Shown here: one piece after another, positions 8,730 through 17,081 of the stretch
Position numbering within the stretch: position 1 is the first letter of the stretch
How the letters are laid out: each line of letters starts with the position of its first letter
Assembly: GCA_044228285.1 (NCBI GenBank)
Contig: JBGAVD010000002.1
Location: 558,001-622,000, forward strand
Length of the DNA: 64,000 bases
DNA from: JBBATK01 sp044228285
GTDB taxonomy: Bacteria; Bacteroidota; Ignavibacteria; Kapaibacteriales; NICIL-2
Direction: 5' to 3'
Notes under the pieces: generated by a model
Seen by the model: only the letters and a program-made list of their open reading frames with translations
The model's database searches: none
Told to the model about the DNA's origin: nothing
Position numbers and translations under genes: made by a program

Positions 8730-10337
8730 ATGAACCATACAGACCCCACGCAACAGAACAACAGTCAAGAGAATCAGACGATTGAAGAGTTTCCCTCAGA
8801 GTCAGAGACTCACGTAGGTATGCGTCAACATGATCCTTCTGAAGAAGACGTTGTGCATGCAACAGATGAACAAGTAAGCGAACACAGATTAAAGACTAAA
8901 GATCATTTCTTCACGATTTGCACAGAGTGCAAAGGAAGAGGCAGTTTGCGAGTGAAGCTTTCGAAGAGGCTGAGGCGCCGTTATCACAATGCAATGCGTT
9001 CCTTCGAACAAGGAATAGGCGATAGTCAAGCTCCTGAACGTCCAAAAGGTTCGCTGCATACTTGTCCATACTGCAAAGGCAGCGGATTAACGAGTGCTAT
9101 GAGCACTCGCAAAGCCGACGAGATTCGCTTTCCGAAAGTTGCCATCATTGGTGCAGGCATTGGCGGTGTTGCCTTGGCGGTAGCCTGCTTGCATCGAGGG
9201 ATACCATTTACATTGTATGAGCGCGATAGTGGTTTTAATGTGCGATCACAGGGCTATGGACTCACTTTACAGCAGGCGAGTAATGCCATCAAGGGACTAG
9301 GACTCTTCTCGCTCGATGAGGGCATCACCTCAACTCGCCACGTCGTACAAAACACGGATGGTGAGCTCATTGTTGAGTGGGGAAGACGTGTGAGTGTTCC
9401 TAATGATGAGCAGAAGCTAGCAAAGCGATTTAACATTCACATACCACGACAAACTCTGCGCCATGAGCTGTTGAAACAGTTGCCGGATCAAGAAGTGGTA
9501 CAGTGGGGACACCAACTGGTGGATGTACAGACGACAACTGATGGAGATGCTGCTCTGCGTTTTGAGGTGAATGGTGTACTCAAAACCGAGAGAGCAGATT
9601 TGGTGGTCGGTGCTGACGGAATTCGAAGTGTCGTACGAAAACTCTTGATTGGCGATGAGGTCTGTGCACTTCGCTATGTTGGTTGTATCGTAATTCTAGG
9701 CATCTGTCCGTTGGATCAACTTCATGGCTTTGAGCATCAGCTACTCGATTCGAAAACGGTCTTTCAAACGGTCAATGGTTTTGATCGAATGTACATGATG
9801 CCATATACAGCAGATTCCGTGATGTGGCAATTCAGTGTTCCAATGTCTGAAGCCGAAGCCCAGCGTCTGAGCGCTGAAGGTCCGCAAGCACTCAAGGAAG
9901 AAACCTTGCGTCGAACACTATGGAGTGCGCCTGTTCCACAAGTAATTGAAGCTACAGATATCTCGCTGATTACTGGCTATCCAGTGTATGATCGACCAGT
10001 GTTAGCAGCAGAAGCTCTACAGGGCATGGGTTCCGTTACTCTGATCGGTGATGCTGCACATCCTATGAGTCCTTTTAAGGGACAAGGTGCCAACCAGGCA
10101 CTACTTGATGCGCTAGCCCTCTCACGTAGAATGTATAGCGTGTATAGTGAGCACAAGCAGAAGGGAGAAGTCGATATACGTACCACAGTACTCAGCGAGT
10201 TTGAAAACGAGATGCTTCGTCGTACTGCTCCCAAAGTACATGACTCAGCAGAAGCAGCTCTGCTGCTTCATTCAGCTAGTGTTCTCCGAGAGGGTGACAG
10301 TCAGAAAAGACGCGGATTGCAACGTGTAGCTGGATAA
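8730..10337 (+). CDS. FAD-dependent monooxygenase with N-terminal CxxCxGxG zinc-finger-like domain (535 aa)
   Basis: Residues 1-60 are polar and probably disordered. Two CxxCxGxG motifs follow, CTECKGRG (Cys64, Cys67) and CPYCKGSG (Cys112, Cys115), the pattern of the DnaJ cysteine-rich zinc domain. From about residue 135 it is a PHBH-fold flavoprotein monooxygenase: dinucleotide motif GAGIGG (141-146), the DG motif (LVVGADGIRSVVRKLL) and the GD motif (LIGDAAHPMSPFKGQGANQ). It should hydroxylate an unknown, probably aromatic, substrate using FAD, O2 and NAD(P)H. The same domain pairing is, from memory, found in other Bacteroidota. It stands alone, so context gives no substrate. ATG at 8730 follows a weak GAG. 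Confidence 0.8.
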   Translation: MNHTDPTQQNNSQENQTIEEFPSESETHVGMRQHDPSEEDVVHATDEQVSEHRLKTKDHFFTICTECKGRGSLRVKLSKRLRRRYHNAMRSFEQGIGDSQAPERPKGSLHTCPYCKGSGLTSAMSTRKADEIRFPKVAIIGAGIGGVALAVACLHRGIPFTLYERDSGFNVRSQGYGLTLQQASNAIKGLGLFSLDEGITSTRHVVQNTDGELIVEWGRRVSVPNDEQKLAKRFNIHIPRQTLRHELLKQLPDQEVVQWGHQLVDVQTTTDGDAALRFEVNGVLKTERADLVVGADGIRSVVRKLLIGDEVCALRYVGCIVILGICPLDQLHGFEHQLLDSKTVFQTVNGFDRMYMMPYTADSVMWQFSVPMSEAEAQRLSAEGPQALKEETLRRTLWSAPVPQVIEATDISLITGYPVYDRPVLAAEALQGMGSVTLIGDAAHPMSPFKGQGANQALLDALALSRRMYSVYSEHKQKGEVDIRTTVLSEFENEMLRRTAPKVHDSAEAALLLHSASVLREGDSQKRRGLQRVAG

Positions 10338-11277
10338 GGGAATTGTTGTGGTAGCTACGCATTCACTACGAATTCACTTTCCTTGCGGTACCTGGTGCTT
10401 CTGTGAAATGCTGGTACCTCGCATGGCTCTCGGATCTTTGGGCTTTGGAGAATAAATGAGTCACATCTCTTTCTCACTCTCAGCGATTCAAGATCAACAG
10501 TAGCGCAGAGGAAGAGAGAATCCGTCGACGTTTACATATAAAGTATTTTTGAGAAGCATGATGATCGATGAGGACTGGGTGTGATGTTCAATGATGTTTC
10601 AAAGCCAGCCCGCAAACGCCTCATGAATGGATTCAGGTGCAATATGAAGTGACGCTCAGGCTTTCGAACCAACGTAATGATTGGAGCGAGCATATCGGAA
10701 TTTATATACTGCAATCTGAAGCTTCTGAATGATCCGACACAGTCCCGGTGGATGAGGTGCCACGCCGTACCGACATCTACCATTCGCAATGCATGTATCA
10801 CTTTGTTTGCTGATGGAGAGGGCTTAGAAGATTCGTGATGAAGCACACAATACAACAAACATCTCTGCTCTTCAAGCGTATCAGCAAGTCAGTGTGTTAA
10901 TCCTGTGCTATTGTACACTGGTATACGAATCTCTGATATGTGTCAGGTACCGGAATTGACATCATGAGCGACACCATACATTTCAGATCTGCTTCTCAAT
11001 GAGGCTTTGCGTATGACTACTTCAGTTCGCGACTAGAGTTCGAATTCTAGCTAAGGTAAAAATGCTCAGCAGAAGGGTTCAGTTCTCTGCATGACTGCCT
11101 CTGTTCCTGCTAAGAGCTAGTTGAGTGTACTGCGATGAAATGTTCTCGCTGTGTACATCTGACCGGCTGCGTTGGAACAAGAACGTCGTTTCAATAGACT
11201 ATGACAATTACGAATATCTTAGAACCAAAGAGCTCTAGAGTTCTAGGCTCAATTGGTTGTTCTCCGTCGCAACATGC
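10338..11277. other. long intergenic region between convergent genes
   Basis: About 940 bp. The longest frame (10532-10858, minus) uses TTG, has no recognisable domain and poor composition. No terminator with a U-tract was found. It may be decayed sequence. Confidence 0.4.
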
Positions 11278-12900
11278 CTACTCGATGAAAAAAGTGTTGA
11301 GAATTCCTTTACCTTTTAGCTCGATAGGACCGCGTGCCACTACCCGGAACGATGCGTCCGATTTTGCTAACTCTTGTACAAACTCTTCAGAACAGTGAAT
11401 CTTTCCTGCAATACCGTGGCTCTCTAATCGCGAGGCAAGGTTGACAGCATCTGAGTACATATCGTATACGAATCGTTCGCGCCCCACAACACCGGCAACC
11501 ACCGCTCCGCAATGAAGACCAATACGAACTCCGAAATCTGAGTGATCAGGAAGATATGACTTTGCTTCCTCCGGGAGCTTGAGGGTTCGCAACATCTCTT
11601 GTGCAGCTTTGGCTAAGCGCTCTGCATGATCATCACATGGCGTTGGCGCACCGGCAACCGCCATATATCCGTCACCTATCGTCTTGATTTTCTCACAGCC
11701 ATGTTCTTTCACGATTCGATCGAACACTGAAAAAATACTATCTAGTACACGAACGATGAGCTGCGCAGGCATCGTCGCACTCATGGGTGTGAATCCCTTT
11801 ATATCTGCAAAGAGGATAGAGACGCAAGGAAGATAATCGGCAATTTCGGCCGAATCTTCCATCATCCGATCAGCAATGACTGCAGGGAGAAGGCGATGAA
11901 GTAGCTCCCTCGTAGTTGAGCTTTGAGCTCGTTGAATTTCGAGTTCTTTCTCGCGTAAAGCTACTCTCCGTTCATATCCATGTTTCTGTGCCATCTGTTG
12001 AACCTCAACAGAGTTAGTCTGTTGGGTGAGCTCGTGGTATCGTTCAAAATACTCGAGTGCAAGTTTCCATTGCTCCTGCTGTCGATGGAGCAGACTTAGT
12101 GACTGTGTGATATAGGTTTGGCTACTAAGAGATTGCATCTCAACACTTAACTCAAGCGCTTGTTCAAAATAGTGTTGTGCCGTCTGGGTGTTGTAGAGAC
12201 GAAATGTATCAATCTGATAAACTTGACCTAGACTATGCAGAGCCATGATCATGTTCCCCTTGTCGCCAATCTCCTCTGAAATCTGCAGTGCTTCCTCATA
12301 CAGTCCAACACACTCTTCAAAACAGTCGCGAGAAGCCCAGACTGACGCAATGTTGGTCAGCACCAGCACTTCGCCATGCCGATCAGCAAGTTTGCGGTAT
12401 TGATTCAATGATGAATCTAGATACTGAAGTGCAGCATCGTAGTCTTGTATATGCACCCTGGAAGAAGCAAGATTGCAGAGGATGTTTGCTCTATATAACT
12501 CTAAGTTATGCTCAGTTGCTAAACCAAGAGCTTGATGTAAGTATTCATCTGCACGGTTATAGTCGAGTATTTGGGTGTAAACATTGCCGAGGTTACATAA
12601 ACAGGCAACTTGCAGGTCGGGCTGATGAAGAGTCTCTGCGCAATGCAATACCTGAGTATAAAGTGCAATTGCGTCTTTGTTTAGTCCACGAATTGCAGCA
12701 ACATTAGCTTGCTGGTTCAGCACTCGAGCTTGAAGTACTAGGTATTCATCTTGTACTTTCGACTCATTGCTGGGCATAGCTATCTCGATTTCGTTCAGCG
12801 CTCGAGAACACAAGTCCATGGAATCATCGAGTTCTCCCCGTTGTTGTGCGCTTCGCGCTTCGCTGATCAACAGCTCTATTTTGTTTTTGACATCCATCAT
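11278..12900 (-). CDS. TPR-repeat class III adenylate cyclase (540 aa)
   Basis: Soluble protein. Residues about 5-300 are TPR repeats (for example CNLGNVYTQILDYNRADEYLHQAL), then a coiled linker (about 300-345), then a class III nucleotide cyclase domain to the C-terminus. Metal-binding Asp366 (LFADIKGFT) and Asp410 (TIGDGYM), purine-selecting Lys406 and Asp480 (YDMYSDAVN), and transition-state Asn487 and Arg491 (VNLASRLES) are all present, so it should be active and the Lys/Asp pair favours ATP, giving cAMP. TPRs probably receive a protein partner signal. No signal peptide or membrane segment. Starts MMDV with no ribosome site. Monocistronic; its downstream target is not evident, although an FNR/CRP-type palindrome is present at 57754. 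Confidence 0.85.
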   Translation of the reverse strand: MMDVKNKIELLISEARSAQQRGELDDSMDLCSRALNEIEIAMPSNESKVQDEYLVLQARVLNQQANVAAIRGLNKDAIALYTQVLHCAETLHQPDLQVACLCNLGNVYTQILDYNRADEYLHQALGLATEHNLELYRANILCNLASSRVHIQDYDAALQYLDSSLNQYRKLADRHGEVLVLTNIASVWASRDCFEECVGLYEEALQISEEIGDKGNMIMALHSLGQVYQIDTFRLYNTQTAQHYFEQALELSVEMQSLSSQTYITQSLSLLHRQQEQWKLALEYFERYHELTQQTNSVEVQQMAQKHGYERRVALREKELEIQRAQSSTTRELLHRLLPAVIADRMMEDSAEIADYLPCVSILFADIKGFTPMSATMPAQLIVRVLDSIFSVFDRIVKEHGCEKIKTIGDGYMAVAGAPTPCDDHAERLAKAAQEMLRTLKLPEEAKSYLPDHSDFGVRIGLHCGAVVAGVVGRERFVYDMYSDAVNLASRLESHGIAGKIHCSEEFVQELAKSDASFRVVARGPIELKGKGILNTFFIE

Positions 12901-13874
12901 AGTCGCTTTGTATCATTACCTTCGTATCAGCCGTTCACTTGAATACGTCTTGCCCGACTTGTGTTCCAAAGATCTGTCGACAATCGAAATGATGGTTGAA
13001 AGAAAAATATCTGTCGAACACGATTCTATAACTATGGATACGTACTACATACTGAGCTAGATATCTCTCGCTAGATGAGCTCCGTCTATCGCTTGCTGCG
13101 CCTACGGTGCTGTATCGATAGGAGATGGTGGAGCAAAGGTATGTATTTCGCTTCAAATGTCATCAAGGTCAGACCTCGGTCACCACTGTGCTCTACAGCG
13201 ATCGCTCTTCAGTTCGAGTCCGCTCGTTTAGGGATTTATCGAACGAGTACTGCTTCAGAAACAGTGTTTTTGCAGTGCTGACAACTTGACCGGAGCTACG
13301 TAGTGCCTGTTAGGTAACACCTGTAGATTTCGTTGTTTGTATCTCGTCGATGATTTCCATGTGAGCTTCACGGTTATGAGCGTCGAAAGTTCGGAATCAG
13401 AGTCATATGGGACGAGCTCACATGGATGTTCCTCCGTACCTGTATTCTTAGTGTTTGACCCATCTGGATTCGCGAGCTTTTGTTTAGAGATGAGATATGC
13501 TTCATTCTAGCCTTACGCTTCGGCTCTGTCTTTCGTTTCTGTGTGAATCGGTGAGTGCGGCTACGAGCAGCGTTGTTTCTTCATTAACAAGGACTTGCCA
13601 GGAATGCCACGTTCATGTCATAGTGAATTCTCAGATGGCTCTGTACTCCGTCGTGTATTAGAATAACTCTATGGCATTAAGAGCTACACTGTAGGCTTCT
13701 GGTTGCGGTGCATGGAAATTTGCTCGCATCGGAGTGAGGTAGAAGGAGGAGGCGTCATTCAACGAAAAGATCACTAAGAAAAGAAAGCCCTCAGCGCAAA
13801 GTTGTTGCAAAGCACTGAGAGCTTCGTTGACCGTATCGTTCATTGTCTGCTGAAAGCGAGACTACAACTCAGAC
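12901..13874. other. long intergenic region with an inverted repeat
   Basis: About 970 bp. It contains a perfect 12-bp inverted repeat, TCCATGTGAGCT (13356-13367) and AGCTCACATGGA (13415-13426), 47 bases apart. A possible small frame lies at 13658-13843. Nothing else is supported. Confidence 0.45.
13658..13843 (-). CDS. possible small protein downstream of a barrel gene (61 aa)
   Basis: Frame MNDTVNEALSALQQLCAEGF to ALNAIELF, 31 bp after the stop of the barrel gene at 13875 and on the same strand. It has a central hydrophobic stretch (FLFLVIFSL). No ribosome site and no family resemblance, so it could be chance. Confidence 0.25.
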   Translation of the reverse strand: MNDTVNEALSALQQLCAEGFLFLVIFSLNDASSFYLTPMRANFHAPQPEAYSVALNAIELF

Positions 13875-14558
13875 TCACAGTTTGATGCGTACACCAGCTA
13901 CCACCGTGAAGGCACTGATCTTCATCACGGCTTCCTTGCTTCCAGGAGGATCATCTGGATTGTCAACGTTGGTTAAGCCAATATTGTATCTCAATCCACC
14001 AATAACATCCATGGTAGGATTGATAGGGTAGATGGCTTCGGTCCCAAGAATGAAGCTGACTTCCAGCGAGTTAAATGTACTGTTAGGCAAAGATGTGTCA
14101 GAGCTGCTGGAAATGGAGCCGTACGTGTACGTACTGGAACTGTTGTTCCCAACAAGTACTCCGATACCTGGACCACCGTACACACAGATTCCTACATTCG
14201 AGACAGCAGTAGCTCTGTAGCGAAACATAGGATTGATTTGAAGGTACGATAGGCGATAGGTTGAGCTACTACTGTATGATTGTCCGAAATTGGATCCCGA
14301 CTCAGAGAAACCTCCACCTTTACTCATATACCAGAGCTCTCCAAGTATGGACATGTTTCCTTCAGCGTTGATGGCTGACTCTGCTCCAATGCCGAATGAT
14401 AAGAATGTCGCAGTCGTTGTTGTTTCGCCTTGCAGGAGTGAGTCATGCGAGAAGTTTGAGAAATTCAGACAAAGCTGTGCTCTGCCAAACATGTCGCCTG
14501 CAACAACTGAGGACGAAACGACAACCAAGAGGATCAGTGTACTAACAGTATTCTTCAT
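13875..14558 (-). CDS. outer-membrane beta-barrel (porin-family-like) protein (227 aa)
   Basis: Signal peptide MKNTVSTLILLVVVSSSVVAG (about 1-20), then barrel-type strands (ATFLSFGIGAESAI, YLQINPMFRYRATA, NVGICVYGGPGIGVLVG, SFILGTEAIYPI, MDVIGGLRYNIGL) ending VVAGVRIKL. This fits outer-membrane porin-family barrels of about 220 residues. AAGGAG sits 6 bases before the ATG, one of the clearest ribosome sites here. Serine-rich loops (SYSSSSTYR, NNSSSTYTYGSISSSS) are probably extracellular. Role unknown. Confidence 0.75.
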   Translation of the reverse strand: MKNTVSTLILLVVVSSSVVAGDMFGRAQLCLNFSNFSHDSLLQGETTTTATFLSFGIGAESAINAEGNMSILGELWYMSKGGGFSESGSNFGQSYSSSSTYRLSYLQINPMFRYRATAVSNVGICVYGGPGIGVLVGNNSSSTYTYGSISSSSDTSLPNSTFNSLEVSFILGTEAIYPINPTMDVIGGLRYNIGLTNVDNPDDPPGSKEAVMKISAFTVVAGVRIKL

Positions 14559-15175
14559 ACGAACTCCTTATTATGAAAAATGTAAAAACTGCAAGCTGCT
14601 CGTGTTGTGATGTTGATAGAGTAGTTTTTGTTGGCAATACTGTATGATGAGCTTGGTCCAAGCCGTTGCTTTTCTTCGGTCTTGTTGCTTTCTTCATTCC
14701 CCTGTGTGTACTAACAGTTGTGTCGCAGAGACACATAAGTCCACTCTATTCAGAGCTTTAGGAAGATCTTAGAGTGCCTGCGAATATATAAGACATGTTG
14801 GTATCATTACAAGCTTTTTCTCGAAAAGTTGATGAAGTGCCGGGATAGTAGTAGAGGTCAACTCCTTTTTTTTGCTACGCGTCGCCAGCCGTCTTGCAAC
14901 TTGGATGCTACGCGATCTATGGACAATCGTCAGTTCAGCAACAGTGACTCAAGAGGGAGGTGTTAGTTGTTGATCTATGTTGCGTTCCTACCTCATCCAC
15001 ATCGAGCTGCCTGGCGAATTGAGTCAAATTGCCGACCGACAATCTGTCTAGCTAGCCATACCACTGAGTTCCTTTTGAACTCACGGAGATCATACGGTGC
15101 AACAAGAGTACTAGAAAGGTTCGAAGATTTTCGTTGGTTCAAAGGTCGCGTAGGAACTGGATTGAACGAAGAAAT
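14559..15175. other. intergenic region carrying repeat copy 2
   Basis: About 620 bp upstream of the barrel gene and downstream of the cytochrome cluster. It contains a T8 tract near 14865 and the second copy of the 21-bp repeat (14927-14947). No gene is supported. Confidence 0.45.
14927..14947. repeat. 21-bp dispersed repeat, copy 2
   Basis: Identical to 8473-8493. Both copies are intergenic and followed at different distances by a similar GTTAGTTG motif (near 8661 and 14961). Confidence 0.85.
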
Positions 15176-17056
15176 TTAGAATATCGTATATAGTATCAAT
15201 AGTGCGAGAACTGTTCCCACAACGACGGCAGCAAAGCCGAAGAGGCGCAAGCCAATTTCTACTGGCAGTGGAGTAGGTTTGGTGACCACGTAGTCCTTTG
15301 TGTTGCCGGTTTCATTGTAGCGTTTCCATTGGTCCATTCGTTCATGTCGCATTTCCTCCTCACTGATTTGACCATTGAAGATGACGAAATCCATAGGGAA
15401 TTTCTCTACTCGTAGGTGCGTGTTAAAGAAGTGAATCGTAAAGATGAATCCTACAGCGAGGAGTGCTTCGTCGGAGTGGATGATGGTTGCTACATTAAAC
15501 ACCCAACCAGGTAAAAAACCTCCAAAGAACTCAGGCATCCATAGTATGAGACCACTTGAGCCGATAACGCCGACGCCCCAGAATACAGCCAGAAAGTCAA
15601 ACTTCTCCCAATATGTCCAACGATCAAACGTTGGCTTTGGCCCTTTGAAAAAGAACCACTTAAACATTGCGATCATGTCGCGAAGATCGCGACGGTTTGG
15701 AAACAGGCTATCAGGTCCAAACAAACGCTGCAACATGGTCTCTTTCGGCGCACGCTTCGTGATGAGGAAGCGTATACTCATGCCGAGTGTGACAAAGAAG
15801 TATCCGAAGGTGACAACGGCTGCCAGACGGTGGATGAGACCAGCCGAGGCAACACCGCCGAGAAGGTCCATGAGTGCATGTCCCCATTGGGTCTCGTTGA
15901 ACTTCAAGGGTAGACCAGTTATAGCAAGGGTTAAGAAACTTGTGATGACAAAAATGTGGAGGATGATGTGTATTGGACGGAAACGACGATACACTTTCTG
16001 CGCTGCATGCTGTTTTGTTACTTCGGTGGCTGCGCCACCGAAGAGGGCTGCATTGGCAAGATGCTTCTTCTCAACAAAGCCTCGATACATCCATAGTAAT
16101 GAGTGCAACCAGAAGAATAGAAACGTACCAGCCAGTAATCCATTCATGCTAATGGTCACCCAAAAGAGCAGAGGATTGGCTTGTCGGTTCCCAGGTTCAG
16201 CATGCGGAAGGTATTTGGCAAAGCCGTTACCTGCATCCTTATGACACTGCCGACAGGTCGTTGTGAGGTTGTTAGGATGTATCGATGAATGAGGATCATC
16301 CTTTGGGAGAATCTTGTGCGACTCATGGCAATCACTACAACCAGCAACTTGTTCAGGATGACCTAGGCGAACGTTCTTGCCGTGGTAGCTTTCGAAATAC
16401 GAAATTGGTGCGATTGTGGTGACTTTGTTACGCGCCATTTTATCGGCATCAGCATGACACTTTAAACACGCTTGAGTATGAAACATGCGGCCTTGCTGGA
16501 CGTTGTCTATGCGATCGATGGCGTGCAAACCATGGCAATCCACACAGCCCGGAGCATCCTTACTGCCTTCTTTTATAGCTTTGAAGTGACTCGATTCGAA
16601 GAAGGACGATTGCTTGTCATGACATTGAGTGCAGAGTTGGGCAGTGGCAATTTTGTCGTTCTTGATGGAGCGTAAGCCGTGTATCTCCGAGTGACACTTA
16701 GCGCAGGTAATTGGCAGACGTTTTGAGTTGTGTACGCTTTTCTCGTGATCGTTGACCACAGAAGAGTGGCAGCTCACACACTGTGTTGGCTTGAATGAAG
16801 CAACGCACTTCTTGTCTGTACCCTCCGCTGCAAATGGAGCCTTAGTGTGATCTTCGATATGGCATGCTGCGCATTGCAGTGACTTGTGTACTGAGCTGTT
16901 ATATAAAGCAGAGTACTTATGATCACCATGGCATTTCTGACAATCTGAGTTTGACTGCGTATGTGTTTGAGTGTTCTGCGCACGCGTATTGGTACCGCTC
17001 ATTACAAGTATCACCAGGCAGGCGGCTAGTTTCGAGAGTTTGGATAGTACTGACAT
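15176..17056 (-). CDS. nonaheme c-type cytochrome fused to membrane cytochrome b (626 aa)
   Basis: Signal peptide MSVLSKLSKLAACLVILVMS, then nine CxxCH heme sites in a periplasmic half (CQKCH, CAACH, CVSCH, CAKCH, CTQCH, CVDCH, CLKCH, CSDCH, CRQCH). The C-terminal half has about six membrane segments with paired histidines (PIHIILH, LIHRLAA, IIHSDEALLA, FTIHFFNTHLR), like di-heme b cytochromes of the FdnI/HydC type. The architecture matches CbcL-like quinol-oxidising cytochromes, so it probably passes electrons between the quinone pool and periplasmic carriers. The ATG at 17056 is chosen because it places the signal peptide at the N-terminus; a longer frame to 17143 would overlap the upstream gene. 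It is the last gene of the sulfur/cytochrome cluster, 25 bp after the YeeE-rhodanese gene. Confidence 0.85.
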   Translation of the reverse strand: MSVLSKLSKLAACLVILVMSGTNTRAQNTQTHTQSNSDCQKCHGDHKYSALYNSSVHKSLQCAACHIEDHTKAPFAAEGTDKKCVASFKPTQCVSCHSSVVNDHEKSVHNSKRLPITCAKCHSEIHGLRSIKNDKIATAQLCTQCHDKQSSFFESSHFKAIKEGSKDAPGCVDCHGLHAIDRIDNVQQGRMFHTQACLKCHADADKMARNKVTTIAPISYFESYHGKNVRLGHPEQVAGCSDCHESHKILPKDDPHSSIHPNNLTTTCRQCHKDAGNGFAKYLPHAEPGNRQANPLLFWVTISMNGLLAGTFLFFWLHSLLWMYRGFVEKKHLANAALFGGAATEVTKQHAAQKVYRRFRPIHIILHIFVITSFLTLAITGLPLKFNETQWGHALMDLLGGVASAGLIHRLAAVVTFGYFFVTLGMSIRFLITKRAPKETMLQRLFGPDSLFPNRRDLRDMIAMFKWFFFKGPKPTFDRWTYWEKFDFLAVFWGVGVIGSSGLILWMPEFFGGFLPGWVFNVATIIHSDEALLAVGFIFTIHFFNTHLRVEKFPMDFVIFNGQISEEEMRHERMDQWKRYNETGNTKDYVVTKPTPLPVEIGLRLFGFAAVVVGTVLALLILYTIF

Positions 17057-17081
17057 TGTGCAAATCCAGAATGAATAATGT

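Noticed and set aside
10532..10858. 108-codon minus-strand frame
   Set aside because: TTG start, odd His/Arg-rich composition and no neighbour support; likely chance.
13203..13225. AGTTCGAGTCCG as a tRNA T arm
   Set aside because: Flanking bases do not form the 5-bp T stem and no acceptor stem is in range.
15444..16244. 266-codon plus-strand frame inside the nonaheme cytochrome gene
   Set aside because: It is a shadow of the cytochrome in the opposite strand; its composition is basic and serine/proline-rich as expected for antisense reading.
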